NCBI RefSeq assembly: GCF_036320965.1 | Contig: NC_092290.1 | Location: forward strand, 2,936,420-3,000,419 | DNA length: 64,000 bases | Source of the DNA: Panulirus ornatus | Taxonomy: Eukaryota; Arthropoda; Malacostraca; Decapoda; Palinuridae | Reading direction: 5' to 3' | Part shown: positions 23,076 through 33,819 of the stretch, piece after piece | How positions within the stretch are numbered: position 1 is the first letter of the stretch | Layout: each line of letters begins with the position of its first letter | Position numbers and translations under genes: made by a program | Notes under the pieces: generated by a model | Told to the model about the DNA's origin: nothing | The model's database searches: none | The model's input: the letters and a program-made list of their open reading frames with translations, nothing else

Positions 23076-23220
23076 CCCAGGCTGGCTGGCCTTCAAGTGG
23101 TGGGAAAGAGGGGCGTATCCCGCGCTATCGTCAGCTGTCAACCATGTCTTCAGCACTTACGATGTCCTCCCTCTACAACTGGGGGAGGGAGCCATCACTC
23201 CCTCCAAACAAAAACTTATC

Positions 23221-23223
<3 letters not shown>

Positions 23224-23275
<52 letters not shown>
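23224..23275. repeat. (GT)n microsatellite
   Basis: GT for about 52 bp. Confidence 0.97.
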
Positions 23276-23279
<4 letters not shown>

Positions 23280-23593
23280 CCATCCGTTCCTCTCTGTCTG
23301 TCTCACTTTCCTACGTCTATGCCGTCTTTGTCCGTTGGTATGTCTGTTCCACCTCTATCTGTTTCCCTCCCTGTATGCTTTCCTCTCCCATCTACATAGG
23401 TCTGTGTCAACTCCCTCACTCCTCTCCCCCCGTCATTAGTCTGTGGGCCAGCGTGAACCAGAAGACGCGTCACAGACAACAAAGGGAGGTGGAATCAGTG
23501 GGAGGGGTTGGGGGGAGGTGTAGACCCCTCCTTCCTCCCTCCTCCCTGCTCCCTCCTCCCCTCCCCTCCAACCACCCACGTCAGAGCTGACGA

Positions 23594-23627
23594 TGACGTC
23601 ACAAGCCTTCAGCTCACGTGACGTGAG
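23594..23627. promoter_or_regulatory. Cluster of CRE and E-box type palindromes (speculative)
   Basis: TGACGTCA at 23594-23601 is the canonical cAMP-response element. CTCACGTGACGTGAG at 23613-23627 is a 7+1+7 inverted repeat containing the E-box CACGTG and a CRE-like TGACGTGA. Two strong palindromic motifs within 34 bp are unusual, but no gene start is identifiable nearby, so function is conjecture. A single TGACGTCA also occurs at 51895-51902. Confidence 0.3.
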
Positions 23628-23676
23628 TCATATGGATCGGAAACTGTTCGAATACTGCAGACAGTATTATCAATAC

Positions 23677-23722
<46 letters not shown>
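23677..23722. repeat. (AAT)n microsatellite
   Basis: About 15 AAT triplets. Confidence 0.97.
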
Positions 23723-23724
<2 letters not shown>

Positions 23725-23739
23725 CCGGATAAATCCATG

Positions 23740-24170
23740 AACCTTTTTTTTTTGTCCATCAAAGCGAAAATATCACAAGAGTCTACACACAATGCAGTGC
23801 CAACACTAATTCAAAACAAGCAACATTAACATAAACGTCTTGGCTCACAAGTCCAGACGAATCCACCCGTACAACACGACTCCAGAGCTTTGCTCTGTGT
23901 GTGGCTCCTGACCAGCAACTACCACACCAGGCCTGTCTGACTGCCCCTACCTGACACACTGGTTCTCTCTAAATAACTTCTTATGAATTACTAGAAACTT
24001 TCCGGATTTAGACAAAGTCTATATAATTTCAAGAGGCGGGGAAGGGATGGGGTGGAGAAGGTTTCCCCTTCCATGTTAAACACAACACACCCTCCTCACC
24101 CCCAACACCCCATCTAACAAGACTGACCTGAAACCTCACTTCAGTGGCAATGTCCTTTTAAAGGTCATGA
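23740..24170. other. Unique sequence, nothing recognised
   Basis: No long open frame or repeat; a poly-T run lies at about 23743-23752. Confidence 0.4.
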
Positions 24171-24173
24171 TTA

Positions 24174-24198
24174 ACACACACACACACAGACACACACA

Positions 24199-24249
<51 letters not shown>
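24174..24249. repeat. (CA)n(GT)n palindromic microsatellite
   Basis: CA runs to 24201 and switches directly to GT, which runs to 24249. The strand is self-complementary about the CG centre, perfect for about 11 bp each side and then broken by one G. It can fold as a hairpin or cruciform. Confidence 0.96.
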
Positions 24250-24253
<4 letters not shown>

Positions 24254-24830
24254 GGAATATTCTAAGTATGGTTAGAGTACGACAATAACCACGTGCAGTA
24301 CAACGACGTCCAGCGCGACCACGTGTGGTATAAGTGCGTGGTTGAGGGAGGGGAAAAAATAATGTTCTTGAAGAAGATGAACTTGGGTAAGAACGCCAGG
24401 AGATGGTGCAGGGAGCTGGCCTTTGTAGGAAGGGCTTAAAGCAGACAGTGCCAGACGAGGCGTGGGGGGGGGGGGAGCCAAGACTGGCACTGCTGTGGTC
24501 CTGGTGAGGCTAGGAGGGAGGGAATGCAGGCACGTGCCAAAGATGGCACTGCTAGGACACTGGTGAGGTCGAAGAACTGACCACCACGTGCACTACTGTG
24601 GCACTAGAGGAGGAGGAGGAGGGATGTGGTGTGGTGTCAGGGATCCGACACTCGCACTGCTCTGGTGGCACCACTGGTGAGACCAGGGAGGGAGGGAGGG
24701 AAGCAGGGCAGCCAGGCCTCATTGCTAACCCTGGCACTGACGTAGCAGTGCTGTGGGTGTCGCTAGTACTGGGGCAGTGTCTGGGGACGGGCAAGGGAGG
24801 GTGGTAGGTGGGGACGTGGCAATGGTCGTG

Positions 24831-24837
24831 CACACAC

Positions 24838-24918
<81 letters not shown>

Positions 24919-24927
24919 CACACACAC

Positions 24928-24971
<44 letters not shown>
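24831..24971. repeat. (CA)n microsatellite with CG interruptions, ~140 bp
   Basis: CA with single CG replacements at about 24841, 24881, 24911 and 24931. All interruptions keep strict purine-pyrimidine alternation, so the full length has Z-DNA-type sequence. Confidence 0.97.
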
Positions 24972-24974
<3 letters not shown>

Positions 24975-24999
24975 GTCGTAAGAGTGACGGTGTGGTCGT

Positions 25000-26040
25000 G
25001 GTGATCATCATGAATGATGGTGGATGATTATGAAAGACACACTGCCCCAACACCTGACCTTATTCATGTGCCACTGTGGACAGCCAGCTCGCTGCACCGG
25101 TGGAAGACGGATGCCACAACAGAGTTATAACAACTAGTTACAAAAACTAACTACAACTAGTTATAACAACTAAGTTTTCCTTGACTTTGTGTCACAAGGA
25201 CTAGAAGTCACATTGTAAGGAGTCGAGAATGTTAAGGGGCAGCAGTTTGCCCCTCCTCACTGGAGGTACGACCCTCCCCGCCTCCCCCCCATGTGCAAGT
25301 ACGACCCTCGCTGACGACTGTGACCCCTTTCCATGACTGACAAGTATGACCTCACACAACGGTGACAAGCACGACCCTTCCCTTACTTCCTCCCTCCTCA
25401 TTGGCACCCACAACAACCACAATCTAAGCCAATCAACTGCTTCCCAAGAAGTCCAATATTAAGTCGGTGACTTGGTCTATTTCCACCCCACCTCCAGGTC
25501 GAATGATTCCATTTACCGACAGAATCCTACGATGAAGCAAGCCGTCGCATTGCTACGACGGTTCCGAAACTCTCGTCTACGGTTCATACCTTCCGAAATA
25601 ACACTAATCGAAGCTTCGTTCGTGTTGTTTCACCGTCCTTCCCTGCCCCCTCCCCCCACTACGCAACCACTCCGTCACGACAATCCACTTCAAAAATACC
25701 ACTAAGCTCCAATATGATAAATTAAACTAGTCCACTTACAGCGGATTACATCATCGTCTTCATCTGTTCGGAAACATGTGTGTCGCAAAGTCTCGTTTCT
25801 GGATGAACTAGTCTAGGAACTCCAGTGAAGCATCCGGAACTAACCAGACCTTCTCCGTGAAGGCAACGATCGTACTTGTGACACACTAATTAACCTGTGA
25901 CACTCTAATTAGCCTATGACGATGATTGCATCATCAACGTGTCCACATGAGATCTGGGGCAACGTGGGTTCCTACTTCGACCACGGGATCGAATCACGGC
26001 CGAGTCGGTGGATACTTTCTTATTTTGCTTGAGTTGTGTT
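25000..26040. other. Unique sequence with eroded repeats, no gene seen
   Basis: AACTAGTT occurs twice near 25132-25163. Between 25263 and 25380, GTACGACCCTC, GTATGACCTC and GCACGACCCTT recur loosely and may be eroded minus-strand relatives of the GTACC family. At about 25982-26003, GGGATCGAATCACGGCCGAG is B-box-like but has no matching A box. Confidence 0.35.
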
Positions 26041-26042
26041 GT

Positions 26043-26420
26043 GTTGTAAGGCTGGTATGGGTACCTGGGAGTAATGTGAGGTTGGTATGGGTACCCGAGG
26101 ATGTTGTGAGGTTGGTATGGGTACCCGAGGATGTTGTGAGGTTGGTATGGGTACCCGAGGATGTTATGAGGTTGGTATGGGTACCAGAGAGTGTTGTGAG
26201 GTTGGTATGGGTACCCGAGGATGTTGTGAGGTTGGTATGGGTACCCGAGGATGTTGTAAGGTTGGTATGGGTACCAGAGAGTGTTGTGAGGTTGGTATAA
26301 GTACTTGGGAATGTTGTAAGGCTGATATGAGAACCGGGGAGAGTTCGAAAGACAAGTAGAACCACCTGGGAGCGTTGTATGGCTAGTACGTATACTAGGG
26401 AGTGTTGCATAGACACGTAT
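26043..26420 (+). repeat. 30-bp minisatellite, about 12 copies
   Basis: Unit: GAGGTTGGTATGGGTACC then CGAGGATGTTGT. Central copies are nearly identical; two carry AGAGAGTG; the last four decay progressively. Because 30 is divisible by 3, ten-residue peptide repeats appear on both strands. Confidence 0.96.
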
Positions 26421-26481
26421 AGGCACCTAGTTGTACTGTAAAGGCCGATATGGTAATAGTGCTGGGCCAATCTATTCCTTG

Positions 26482-26497
26482 CACACACACACACACA
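26482..26497. repeat. Short (CA)n tract
   Basis: CA for about 16 bp. Confidence 0.85.
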
Positions 26498-26587
26498 TCT
26501 CCCTCTCTTACCCCACCTTTACCCACAAACCACAACCCTCTTACCTTACCCTGACCCACAGACCGAAACCACTCTTACCTCATCCTT

Positions 26588-26589
<2 letters not shown>

Positions 26590-26630
<41 letters not shown>
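26590..26630. repeat. (AC)n microsatellite
   Basis: AC for about 41 bp. Confidence 0.97.
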
Positions 26631-26631
<1 letters not shown>

Positions 26632-26797
26632 AGCAGGAGGTGCGACAGACGTCCAGTGTGCACCACGCACCTGCCCAAGCATGTTGACTACTCCCTTCCT
26701 CCTCCCTCCCAGGTGACTCACGTACTCCATCTCCTCCCTACCTCCCTCCCCCCCCAAGGGACTAACATCTCACGCTGCGAGATGTGGCCCCATGTTC

Positions 26798-26806
<9 letters not shown>

Positions 26807-26849
<43 letters not shown>
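26807..26849. repeat. (CA)n microsatellite
   Basis: CA for about 43 bp. Confidence 0.97.
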
Positions 26850-26851
<2 letters not shown>

Positions 26852-26917
26852 CCAGCCGCACTGCGTCTCTGTGCCTTTTCCAACGTATCGCCTTCTTTGT
26901 CTGCTCTCTTTTGATCC

Positions 26918-26998
26918 TCATCACCATCACCACTATCATCACCATCATCACTATCATCACCATCATCACCATTATCACCATCACCATCATCATTGTCA

Positions 26999-27067
<69 letters not shown>
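26918..27067. repeat. Compound (ATC/ACC)n(TC)n microsatellite
   Basis: About 84 bp of CATCAC/CATCAT triplets pass directly into about 66 bp of TC. Confidence 0.96.
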
Positions 27068-27070
<3 letters not shown>

Positions 27071-27123
27071 AGAAATGCGGTGCTAAAATGTAAATGTGTA
27101 AATACCTTCGTCACATGCCAATG

Positions 27124-27126
<3 letters not shown>

Positions 27127-27186
<60 letters not shown>
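27127..27186. repeat. (CT)n microsatellite
   Basis: CT for about 60 bp; only 59 bp of unique sequence separates it from the preceding tract. Confidence 0.97.
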
Positions 27187-27188
<2 letters not shown>

Positions 27189-27427
27189 GCGAGGTCCCCC
27201 CAGCAGGTATAGGCCTAACACGGTACCAGTCCTCCCGTCTCTAGGCCTCTTCTGGGAGCCATAGGCCTCTCTACCTGGGGGTGTAAATGATTTCCATATA
27301 TCTGGGGTTCCCCCTCAGTATCACCACCAACTGCGGACAAGAGCGGGTTCCGGACGGACCCTCCGCGAACCATCCAAGACACCATGTGAAACTCAAACGA
27401 ACCACAGAAACATTCCAAAGAACCACT

Positions 27428-27812
27428 TCTGTTCTCTGTCCTTCCCATGTACTGTCCTCCAGCAGATGACCTCGGCATAGGCCATCAGGTCTTCTGTCCT
27501 TCCCATGTACTGTCCTCCAGCAGATGACCTCGTCATAGACCATCAGGTCTTCTGTTATCCGTCCTTCCCATGCACTGTCCTCCAGCAGATGACCTCGTCA
27601 TAGACCATCAGGTCTTCTGTCCTTCCCATGTATTGCCCTCCAGCAGATGACCTCGTCATAGACCATCATGTCTTCTGCTATCTGTCCTTCCCATGCACTG
27701 TCCTCCAGGAAATAACCTCGTCATAGACCATCAGGTTCTCTGTAATCTGTCCTTCCCATGCACTGTCCTCCAGCAAATAACCTCGTCATAGACCATCAGG
27801 TTCTCTGTTATC
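27428..27812 (+). repeat. 58-67 bp minisatellite, about 6 copies
   Basis: Units contain CTGTCCTTCCCATGYACTGT, CCTCCAGCAGATGACCTCGT and CATAGACCATCAGGTCTT. Some units insert TTATCTGT before GTCCTTCCC, giving 58 or about 65 bp. Later copies have GAAATAACC in place of GCAGATGACC. Confidence 0.95.
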
Positions 27813-28077
27813 TGTTATCTTTCTGTTATCTGGCTGTCTCATAGGGCCGTTACCATTCACGCTGCAACGGGGAATCATCTTCGTTCCTGTTTCTGTCTAA
27901 CACAATCGACCTGGTGCGGAAGTCAATAATTTGCTTTTTCAAACACTAGAAAAATCTTACTACTACCAGAACGGCATAGAAATATACCCCTGACTAACTA
28001 GCCACTTCTAGTCTCAGAAGCTAATTTCATCCTGCAAACAAAAACCTATTCGATCCTCGCAACAGCACACAATCTAA

Positions 28078-28293
28078 CCCTGGGTACAGCATCCAATCTA
28101 GTCCCACCGAGGAGCGACCAATCTAATCCCAGGAACAGCATACAATCTAATCCCCGGAAGAGCACTTAATTCAACCCTGGGAACAGCAACCAATTTAATT
28201 CTGGGAACAGCACCCAATTCAATTCTGGGAACAGCACCCAATTTAATTCTGGGAACAGCACCCAATTTAATTCTGGGAACAGTAATAAATTCC
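28078..28293 (+). repeat. 24-bp minisatellite, about 9 copies
   Basis: Unit: GGGAACAGCACCCAATTTAA then TTCT. The 3' copies are nearly identical and the 5' copies (AATCTAATCCC) are diverged, giving a gradient of homogenisation. Confidence 0.95.
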
Positions 28294-28557
28294 ACCTTCA
28301 TAAAAGCGATGAATTCCTACACTTACGGCACAAGAGCGCCATTATGAACTCTCTGTCACGTAGACTGAAAAGAATTCTTGGGCAAGCAAGCACGAAAACT
28401 GTCCTTGTATACACCAGCAAGCAAGCGAGCAAGCAAGCACGAGACGTGTTTGCACAAGCAAGGAGAAGAAACCTTTTGTCTACAGGCGACACTGGAAGAA
28501 GGAATTGCACTACACAAGTTCATCTGGGCATTAGGGATGGGAGGGGGGGAGGCAAAG

Positions 28558-28569
28558 ACACACACACAC
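28558..28569. repeat. Short (CA)n tract
   Basis: CA for about 12 bp. Confidence 0.7.
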
Positions 28570-28770
28570 GAGCAAAAGCACTCACAAGGCGACAGCAATC
28601 ACCGCTCACCCAAGCAGTAAAAGCAAATGGCTCACCCAGGAAGCAAGGAGGAACAAACAATTACCACTCCAGTAACCACCGCTCAACCACACGAGGCGAA
28701 CAATTAGTCACAGGCAAGTGACCAGGAACCTCGTAATCTGGGTTCACACTAGGGACCAGGTGTACAATAT

Positions 28771-28976
28771 ACCATCACCACTACACAACACCTCCACCAT
28801 CGTCACCACTACACAATAACTCCACCATCGTCACCACTACACAACACCTCCACCATCGTCACCACTACACAACACCTCCACCATCGTCACCACCACACAA
28901 TAACTCCACTATCGTCATCACTACACAACACCTCCACCATCGTCACCACTACACAACACCTGCACCAGCGTCACCA
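28771..28976 (+). repeat. 28-bp minisatellite, about 7 copies
   Basis: Unit: CACCACTACACAACACCTCC then ACCATCGT. Variants are ACAATAACTCC and TCATCACTAC. Confidence 0.95.
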
Positions 28977-28984
28977 TCCAGAGC

Positions 28985-29940
28985 ACCACCTCGCCTCTAT
29001 ATCACTACGCCAGACCCACTATATATCATCACTACTTCAGTATCCCCAACACCCCTATACCAAAACACCCCAAGCATGTCATCTGCACTGACACTAATGG
29101 AAGAACACCATCAATGACAGATGTTTGATACATAGGAGAGTAACAGTGGGATATACATACTACAGATTATATGTATGTGTATACATATACACGTAAGGAG
29201 TATCAGAGAACATTTAACGACACGATATCAACAAAGAGGTCTTAAAATCAGACCTGCCCCCAAAGCAAGCCTTCCACTCCCCCATGTTAGCACTTGGCCT
29301 CTCCCCACGTAAGCCCTTTGCTCCCCACCCCATGCAAACCCCTCCCTAACAAGACACTGCACTAACAACCAACATAACACAGAGGTCAATAATCCAATAT
29401 CATCAAGGCTGTGCTAATGACACAAGTCAACAACCCTTGACCTGAGACAGCAACCTCTCGAAACATGTTCTAATCAGGGTACTTGGGTCTCCAGCCTTAA
29501 TTCTGGACCACTTGACGACACACTTGAAAATCATGACCTGACATGCACAACTGTTACTAATAAGGTCAAAGGTCACGGCCCGTTCTCGAATCATACTCCA
29601 TTACTGTGAAACATATGCAAAGCTGCAGGGTGACCTTGAAGACAGCGGGGATATTTCGGCCAGTTCGATGGAACTACAGGTCACATGGCATTACACACGG
29701 TGAGAGAAAAAAGGAGAAAAAGAGACGAGACTTTCTGGAACGTCTAATGGAAACTACGAAGAATTCTGACAGTTCAGGGCGAGGTTGGAGAGGCGGGCAG
29801 GCTGGCGGGTGTGTGAGCAGCGCCCTACGTTACTACACGATGTTCACACATGAGAAGGTGACGTCGAAGACTTCAAGTGGTTGTTGACCTCCGACCCCAC
29901 GTGACAAGCAGGCGGAAGCTTAATTGTTTCCTGGGTCACC
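28985..29940. other. Unique sequence, no gene seen
   Basis: No array. GTGTATA/TATACAC form a 7-bp inverted repeat near 29178. The best open frame (93 codons, plus strand 29606-29887) is K/R rich and not recognisable. Confidence 0.4.
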
Positions 29941-29953
29941 GCCTACATCCTTT

Positions 29954-29954
<1 letters not shown>

Positions 29955-29984
<30 letters not shown>
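29955..29984. repeat. (CA)n microsatellite
   Basis: CA for about 30 bp. Confidence 0.96.
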
Positions 29985-29986
<2 letters not shown>

Positions 29987-30183
29987 AAGACGACCAAGGT
30001 AAATGATGAAAAACGATACGACAAGTAAACAAAATATAGAAATAGAAAAAAATGACACGAATATATAGAAATAAAAGATAAATGAAGAAAAGATAAGGGG
30101 ATAATAACACTGATAACCACCCACACGACAGTGATTACGATGTTAATAAAAAGACAGAGATCATGAGGATAATTAATAGCGAG

Positions 30184-30263
30184 GTGCGAAAGTCTTGTGG
30201 TGCGAAAGACTTGTGGTGCGAGAGGATTGTCGTGCGAAAGGCTGGTGGTGCGAGAGGCTGGTG
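30184..30263 (+). repeat. 16-bp minisatellite, 5 copies
   Basis: Units read GTGCGAAAGTCTTGTG, GTGCGAAAGACTTGTG, GTGCGAGAGGATTGTC, GTGCGAAAGGCTGGTG and GTGCGAGAGGCTGGTG. Confidence 0.93.
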
Positions 30264-30603
30264 GTTGGGCAAACATCCCACGCCTCTCGAACTCCACTTT
30301 CCCTCCCTCGTTACCACGTCGGCCAATTACATGAACCAAGCCCCCCTCCTCCACCCCGGCCACAAGCATCCTTAGCCCTACCTCGGCGTCGAACAGCCGT
30401 GTTCGACTCCCATCTTCAGGTCCTCACTTCCCTCCCTTCCCTCCTCCCTTCCGTCCCTCCCTCCACTCCTTCGTCTCCGTCACTGCTGTTCACCAAGCTA
30501 TCTTTTTTTTTTTAATTCTTTCTCTCATTCTTAACAGTTTTATCTGTCTCTTTTCCCCCCTTTTATAATTACGTCTGTGTCGCTCTCTGTCTTGAGAGTT
30601 CGT

Positions 30604-30605
<2 letters not shown>

Positions 30606-30675
<70 letters not shown>
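30606..30675. repeat. (CT)n microsatellite with TGTC interruptions
   Basis: CT for about 70 bp with two GT interruptions near 30637 and 30645. Confidence 0.95.
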
Positions 30676-30677
<2 letters not shown>

Positions 30678-30929
30678 GCTCCCCACACCCCATGTGCCAG
30701 TATACTCCACACCCTCCCTTTTCTCACCTTCTTTGTGTGCGCGCCCTATGCCCGCCTCCAACACCTTCCCCCCCCCTGCTGTGAAGCCATGAACGTAACC
30801 CCATCCCCCTTCCTCCTCCTCCCCCTTTCCCCCACCTCAACTCCGTCTCGTTACACCACACACGCCCTGGGCTGTCACGCTCTTCGAGTGCTGTCTGACC
30901 TGGTTACACCCGGGACCTGGGGCGTGTGG

Positions 30930-31275
30930 TTCAAGTGAGACCTGGAAAGTGTGACATGACCTGGTTATCATACTTGAGACTTCTGTGCTGTGTGGCCTGA
31001 CCTGGACCACACTGAGACGTGGGATGTGACCTGACCTGGTTCAAGTGAGACCTGGAATGCGGGACCTGATCTGGTTCACGTGAGACCTGGGGTGTGAGAC
31101 CTGACCTCGTTCGCCTGACTTGGTCTAGTTCACCAGTGACCTGAGACCTGGGATGTATGACATAACCTAGCTTACCTGAGACCTGGGATGTATGACATAA
31201 CCTAGCTTACCTGAGACCTGGGATGTATGACATAACCTAGCTTACCTGAGACCTGGGATACGTGACCTGACCTGG
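30930..31275 (+). repeat. Degenerate ~35-bp minisatellite with a homogenised core
   Basis: GAGACCTGGGATGTATGACA then TAACCTAGCTTACCT (35 bp) repeats about 3 times almost perfectly at 31147-31255. On the 5' side, related units carrying GAGACCTGG and GACCTGACCTGGTTCA recur every 30-40 bp with much divergence. Confidence 0.88.
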
Positions 31276-31484
31276 TACATCATGACCTTAAGACTCACAC
31301 TGTTTTCTTTCTTGGTTTCGAGTCACTGAGGTCAGAGGTCACACATTAATACTACAGTTTCTCTACAATTACTTTGTCTCTTTTCCTTCTTCCGTCACTG
31401 ATTAAGTGGCTCAATCATGTCGTCCTTGACCGCCATCCATCCTTGCACGTAACTCGGAACACGACGAACGAACTAGGGGTCTCA

Positions 31485-31655
31485 AAGTCCACACGTACCA
31501 CAAACACGTACCACCACACGTGCCACAAACACGTACCACCACACGTACCACAAACACGTACCACCACACGTACCACAGACACGTACCACCACACGTACCA
31601 CAGACACGGTCCACCACACGTACCACAAACACGGTCCACCACACGTACCACACAA
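31485..31655 (+). repeat. ACGTACCACAAAC minisatellite
   Basis: CACACGTACCACAAACACGT and its variants (ACAGACACGG) recur every 12-25 bp, about 10 copies of the ACGTACCAC core. Confidence 0.92.
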
Positions 31656-32006
31656 ACACAGTACTCACATGAGGGCGTACGTCAAGGATCAGTCCACGAC
31701 TTTCCCCGCTGGTCGGCCCTCACTCACCTGAGGAGGAGGAAAAAAAGAAATGAGTCTCACGAATCACAAATTCTACAGCACCTCACTGAAGTTCAGGAGG
31801 TGGATAGAGTTTCACGCCTCAAGCTATGCGTTACAAGAATTCTTCCATCAATGTACCTAAGCGCATCTCCCCTTTTTTCTTCGTGGCCTCGTCAGGAAGA
31901 CACAAAAAATGGATTCATTGGCACACGCACACTCTCAAGCTGTCATATAACTATATATAAGATAATGCACTGAAACCAGCGTCCACCTCTTCTCCCTTCC
32001 TTAGCT

Positions 32007-32007
<1 letters not shown>

Positions 32008-32046
<39 letters not shown>
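32008..32046. repeat. (AC)n microsatellite
   Basis: AC for about 39 bp. Confidence 0.97.
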
Positions 32047-32048
<2 letters not shown>

Positions 32049-32189
32049 CGGTTCCCTTTCGCCTGCAGCTCCACACGTGTTTTGCACCTGCCTCATTCCC
32101 CTTGTGGCAACATGCGTGTCTTTCTAACACCTGCGTGGCACACCTCTGTCCTGATAAAACAGGTGTTTGCTCTTTAACACAGCAGCCCT

Positions 32190-32350
32190 ATAATAGTTAC
32201 TATGTTCTATAATACCGTTGTCCTATAATAGTTACAATACTCTATAACACTGTGTCCCTACAATAGGCACTATGCTCTATAACACTGTAGCCTGTAACAG
32301 CTACTATACTGTATAATATAGTTACAGTTGCTCTATAATAGTTACTGAAA
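32190..32350 (+). repeat. ~35-bp degenerate minisatellite, 4 copies
   Basis: CTATAATAGTTACTATGCTC and TATAACACTGTAGCC-like segments alternate four times, AT rich. Confidence 0.8.
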
Positions 32351-32407
32351 TACAGTTAAGGCTAAACTGTATTAGTTACATAGGCTCTGTACCCCCAGTT
32401 ATACAAC

Positions 32408-32645
32408 AAAAACACCTCGTTATTAATCCCCTTGGTAACACATGAACCTCGTTATTATTCCCCTTGGTAACACATGAACCTCGTTATTAATCCCCTTGGT
32501 AACACATCAACCTCGTTATCAAACCCCTTGGTAACACATGAACCTCGTTATCAATCCCCTTGGTAACACGTGAACCTCGTCGTTGAAACCCCTTGGTAAC
32601 ACGTGAAGGTCGTCACTGAAACCCTTGGTGACGCCATATGATAAC
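32408..32645 (+). repeat. 32-bp minisatellite, about 7 copies
   Basis: Unit: AACCTCGTTATTAATCCCCT then TGGTAACACATG. The 3' copies change to CGTCGTTGAAACCCC and CACGTGAA. Confidence 0.94.
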
Positions 32646-33029
32646 CTCGTCGCTGAACCCCATATTTCGTAACGTCACACTATGACAGCGTCACGGCCAC
32701 TGACTCGAACCCTGGCCCTACCAAACTCAGCCCCTCAACACCCGGCAGCTGAGGCCCATCCTGACCCCCACACACCACCACCACAGCGCTATCTATGGAC
32801 TAAGAGGAGGGGGGTTCCTCCCACGTCTTAGTTCTGGGGAGATACTTTAGGAGGTGTCTGGGGCTGGAGTGCCTCTGGGGGAAGCGATGTTGTGTGTTGT
32901 CATGATGGGGGCGTACCTCTTCGGGGGCACGTTAGACACAAACACGGACGTACGAGACACCTAAAAACAATAAACACTTAAGTCTGTTGACACAGCTGTT
33001 AAGCAGCCGATCAGAACGGGATTAAATGC

Positions 33030-33345
33030 AGCGCCAACAGCTGCTGCTGCTGCTGCTGCTGCTGCTGCATACAAGCACCACCAGCAGCAACAGCAGCTGT
33101 GGAACTGCAGGAGCAACAGCAGAAGCTCCAAGAAGGAAAGGAGCAGCAAAGACAGATGCAGCTGCAGCAGAGAAACTGCTGAGGCGGTGCCGACAGCAGC
33201 AAAAAGTGCAGAAGCAGGAACAGCATCAGAACACGAGACAGTAACAGCAACAGGTCAAGGAACAGCAACAGCACAGTAACAGCAACAGGTCAAGGAACAG
33301 CAACAGCACAGTAACAGCAACAGGTCAAGGAACAGCAACAGCAAC
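33030..33345. repeat. CTG/CAG-rich block with a 35-bp minisatellite
   Basis: A pure CTG run (33040-33068) is followed by about 170 bp of imperfect CAG/ACAGCA-rich sequence, then three copies of a 35-bp unit, ACAGTAACAGCAACAGGTCA plus AGGAACAGCAACAGC, at 33238-33342. Short open frames here are Gln/Ala/Leu rich and appear in several frames, so coding is doubtful. Confidence 0.92.
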
Positions 33346-33819
33346 ACAAGAAACCCCAGTACCAACAGCAGAAGCATGACAAGGTCCACGAGGCTGTCTA
33401 CATCCACCCACACAGCCAGTACACAACAGGTACTACTGTAATGCAGGCACCTCAGTGCACGTACTGAGGAGGGGAAGGGGTGTGTCCCCTTTCTTTCGCG
33501 GGAGAAAAAAAAACTCTAAAATCAGATGATCTTGAAACATCGGCATGAGACTGACCTTAAGAACCAGCACGACAACACGACTAGCATGCACATGTCGTGT
33601 TCCTCCCGCTGCCACGACCACAGATGGTGTTGCTGCTGCTGCTGGCTGCTTGGGAGTAGATCTAGCTACGTGAGCCCAAGGTCAAGGCCACTCTCTCCTC
33701 TCTCTCACACACACACATGTGGTCCAACTGGTTCCTAACTTCGTATCTGTAGAGGTTTTACTCACATCAGCTGTAGGTTCCTCCTACAGGGATCTACAGC
33801 ACCCCGCCAACAGTAACTC

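Noticed and set aside
22384..23156. Three overlapping minus-strand frames of 162-239 codons resembling membrane proteins
   Set aside because: The pyrimidine-rich strand lacks stop codons and yields Ser/Phe/Leu in every frame; hydrophobicity is compositional.
25263..25380. Further copies of the 21-bp GTACC family on the minus strand
   Set aside because: Only TACGACCCT-like fragments match, with irregular spacing; too weak to count.
26431..27072. A 213-codon plus frame with His-Thr and Ser-Leu repeats
   Set aside because: It reads through CA, CATCAC and TC microsatellites.
33030..33345. Polyglutamine-encoding exon
   Set aside because: CAG runs are interrupted by stops or frame changes, and a 35-bp unit (not divisible by 3) follows.
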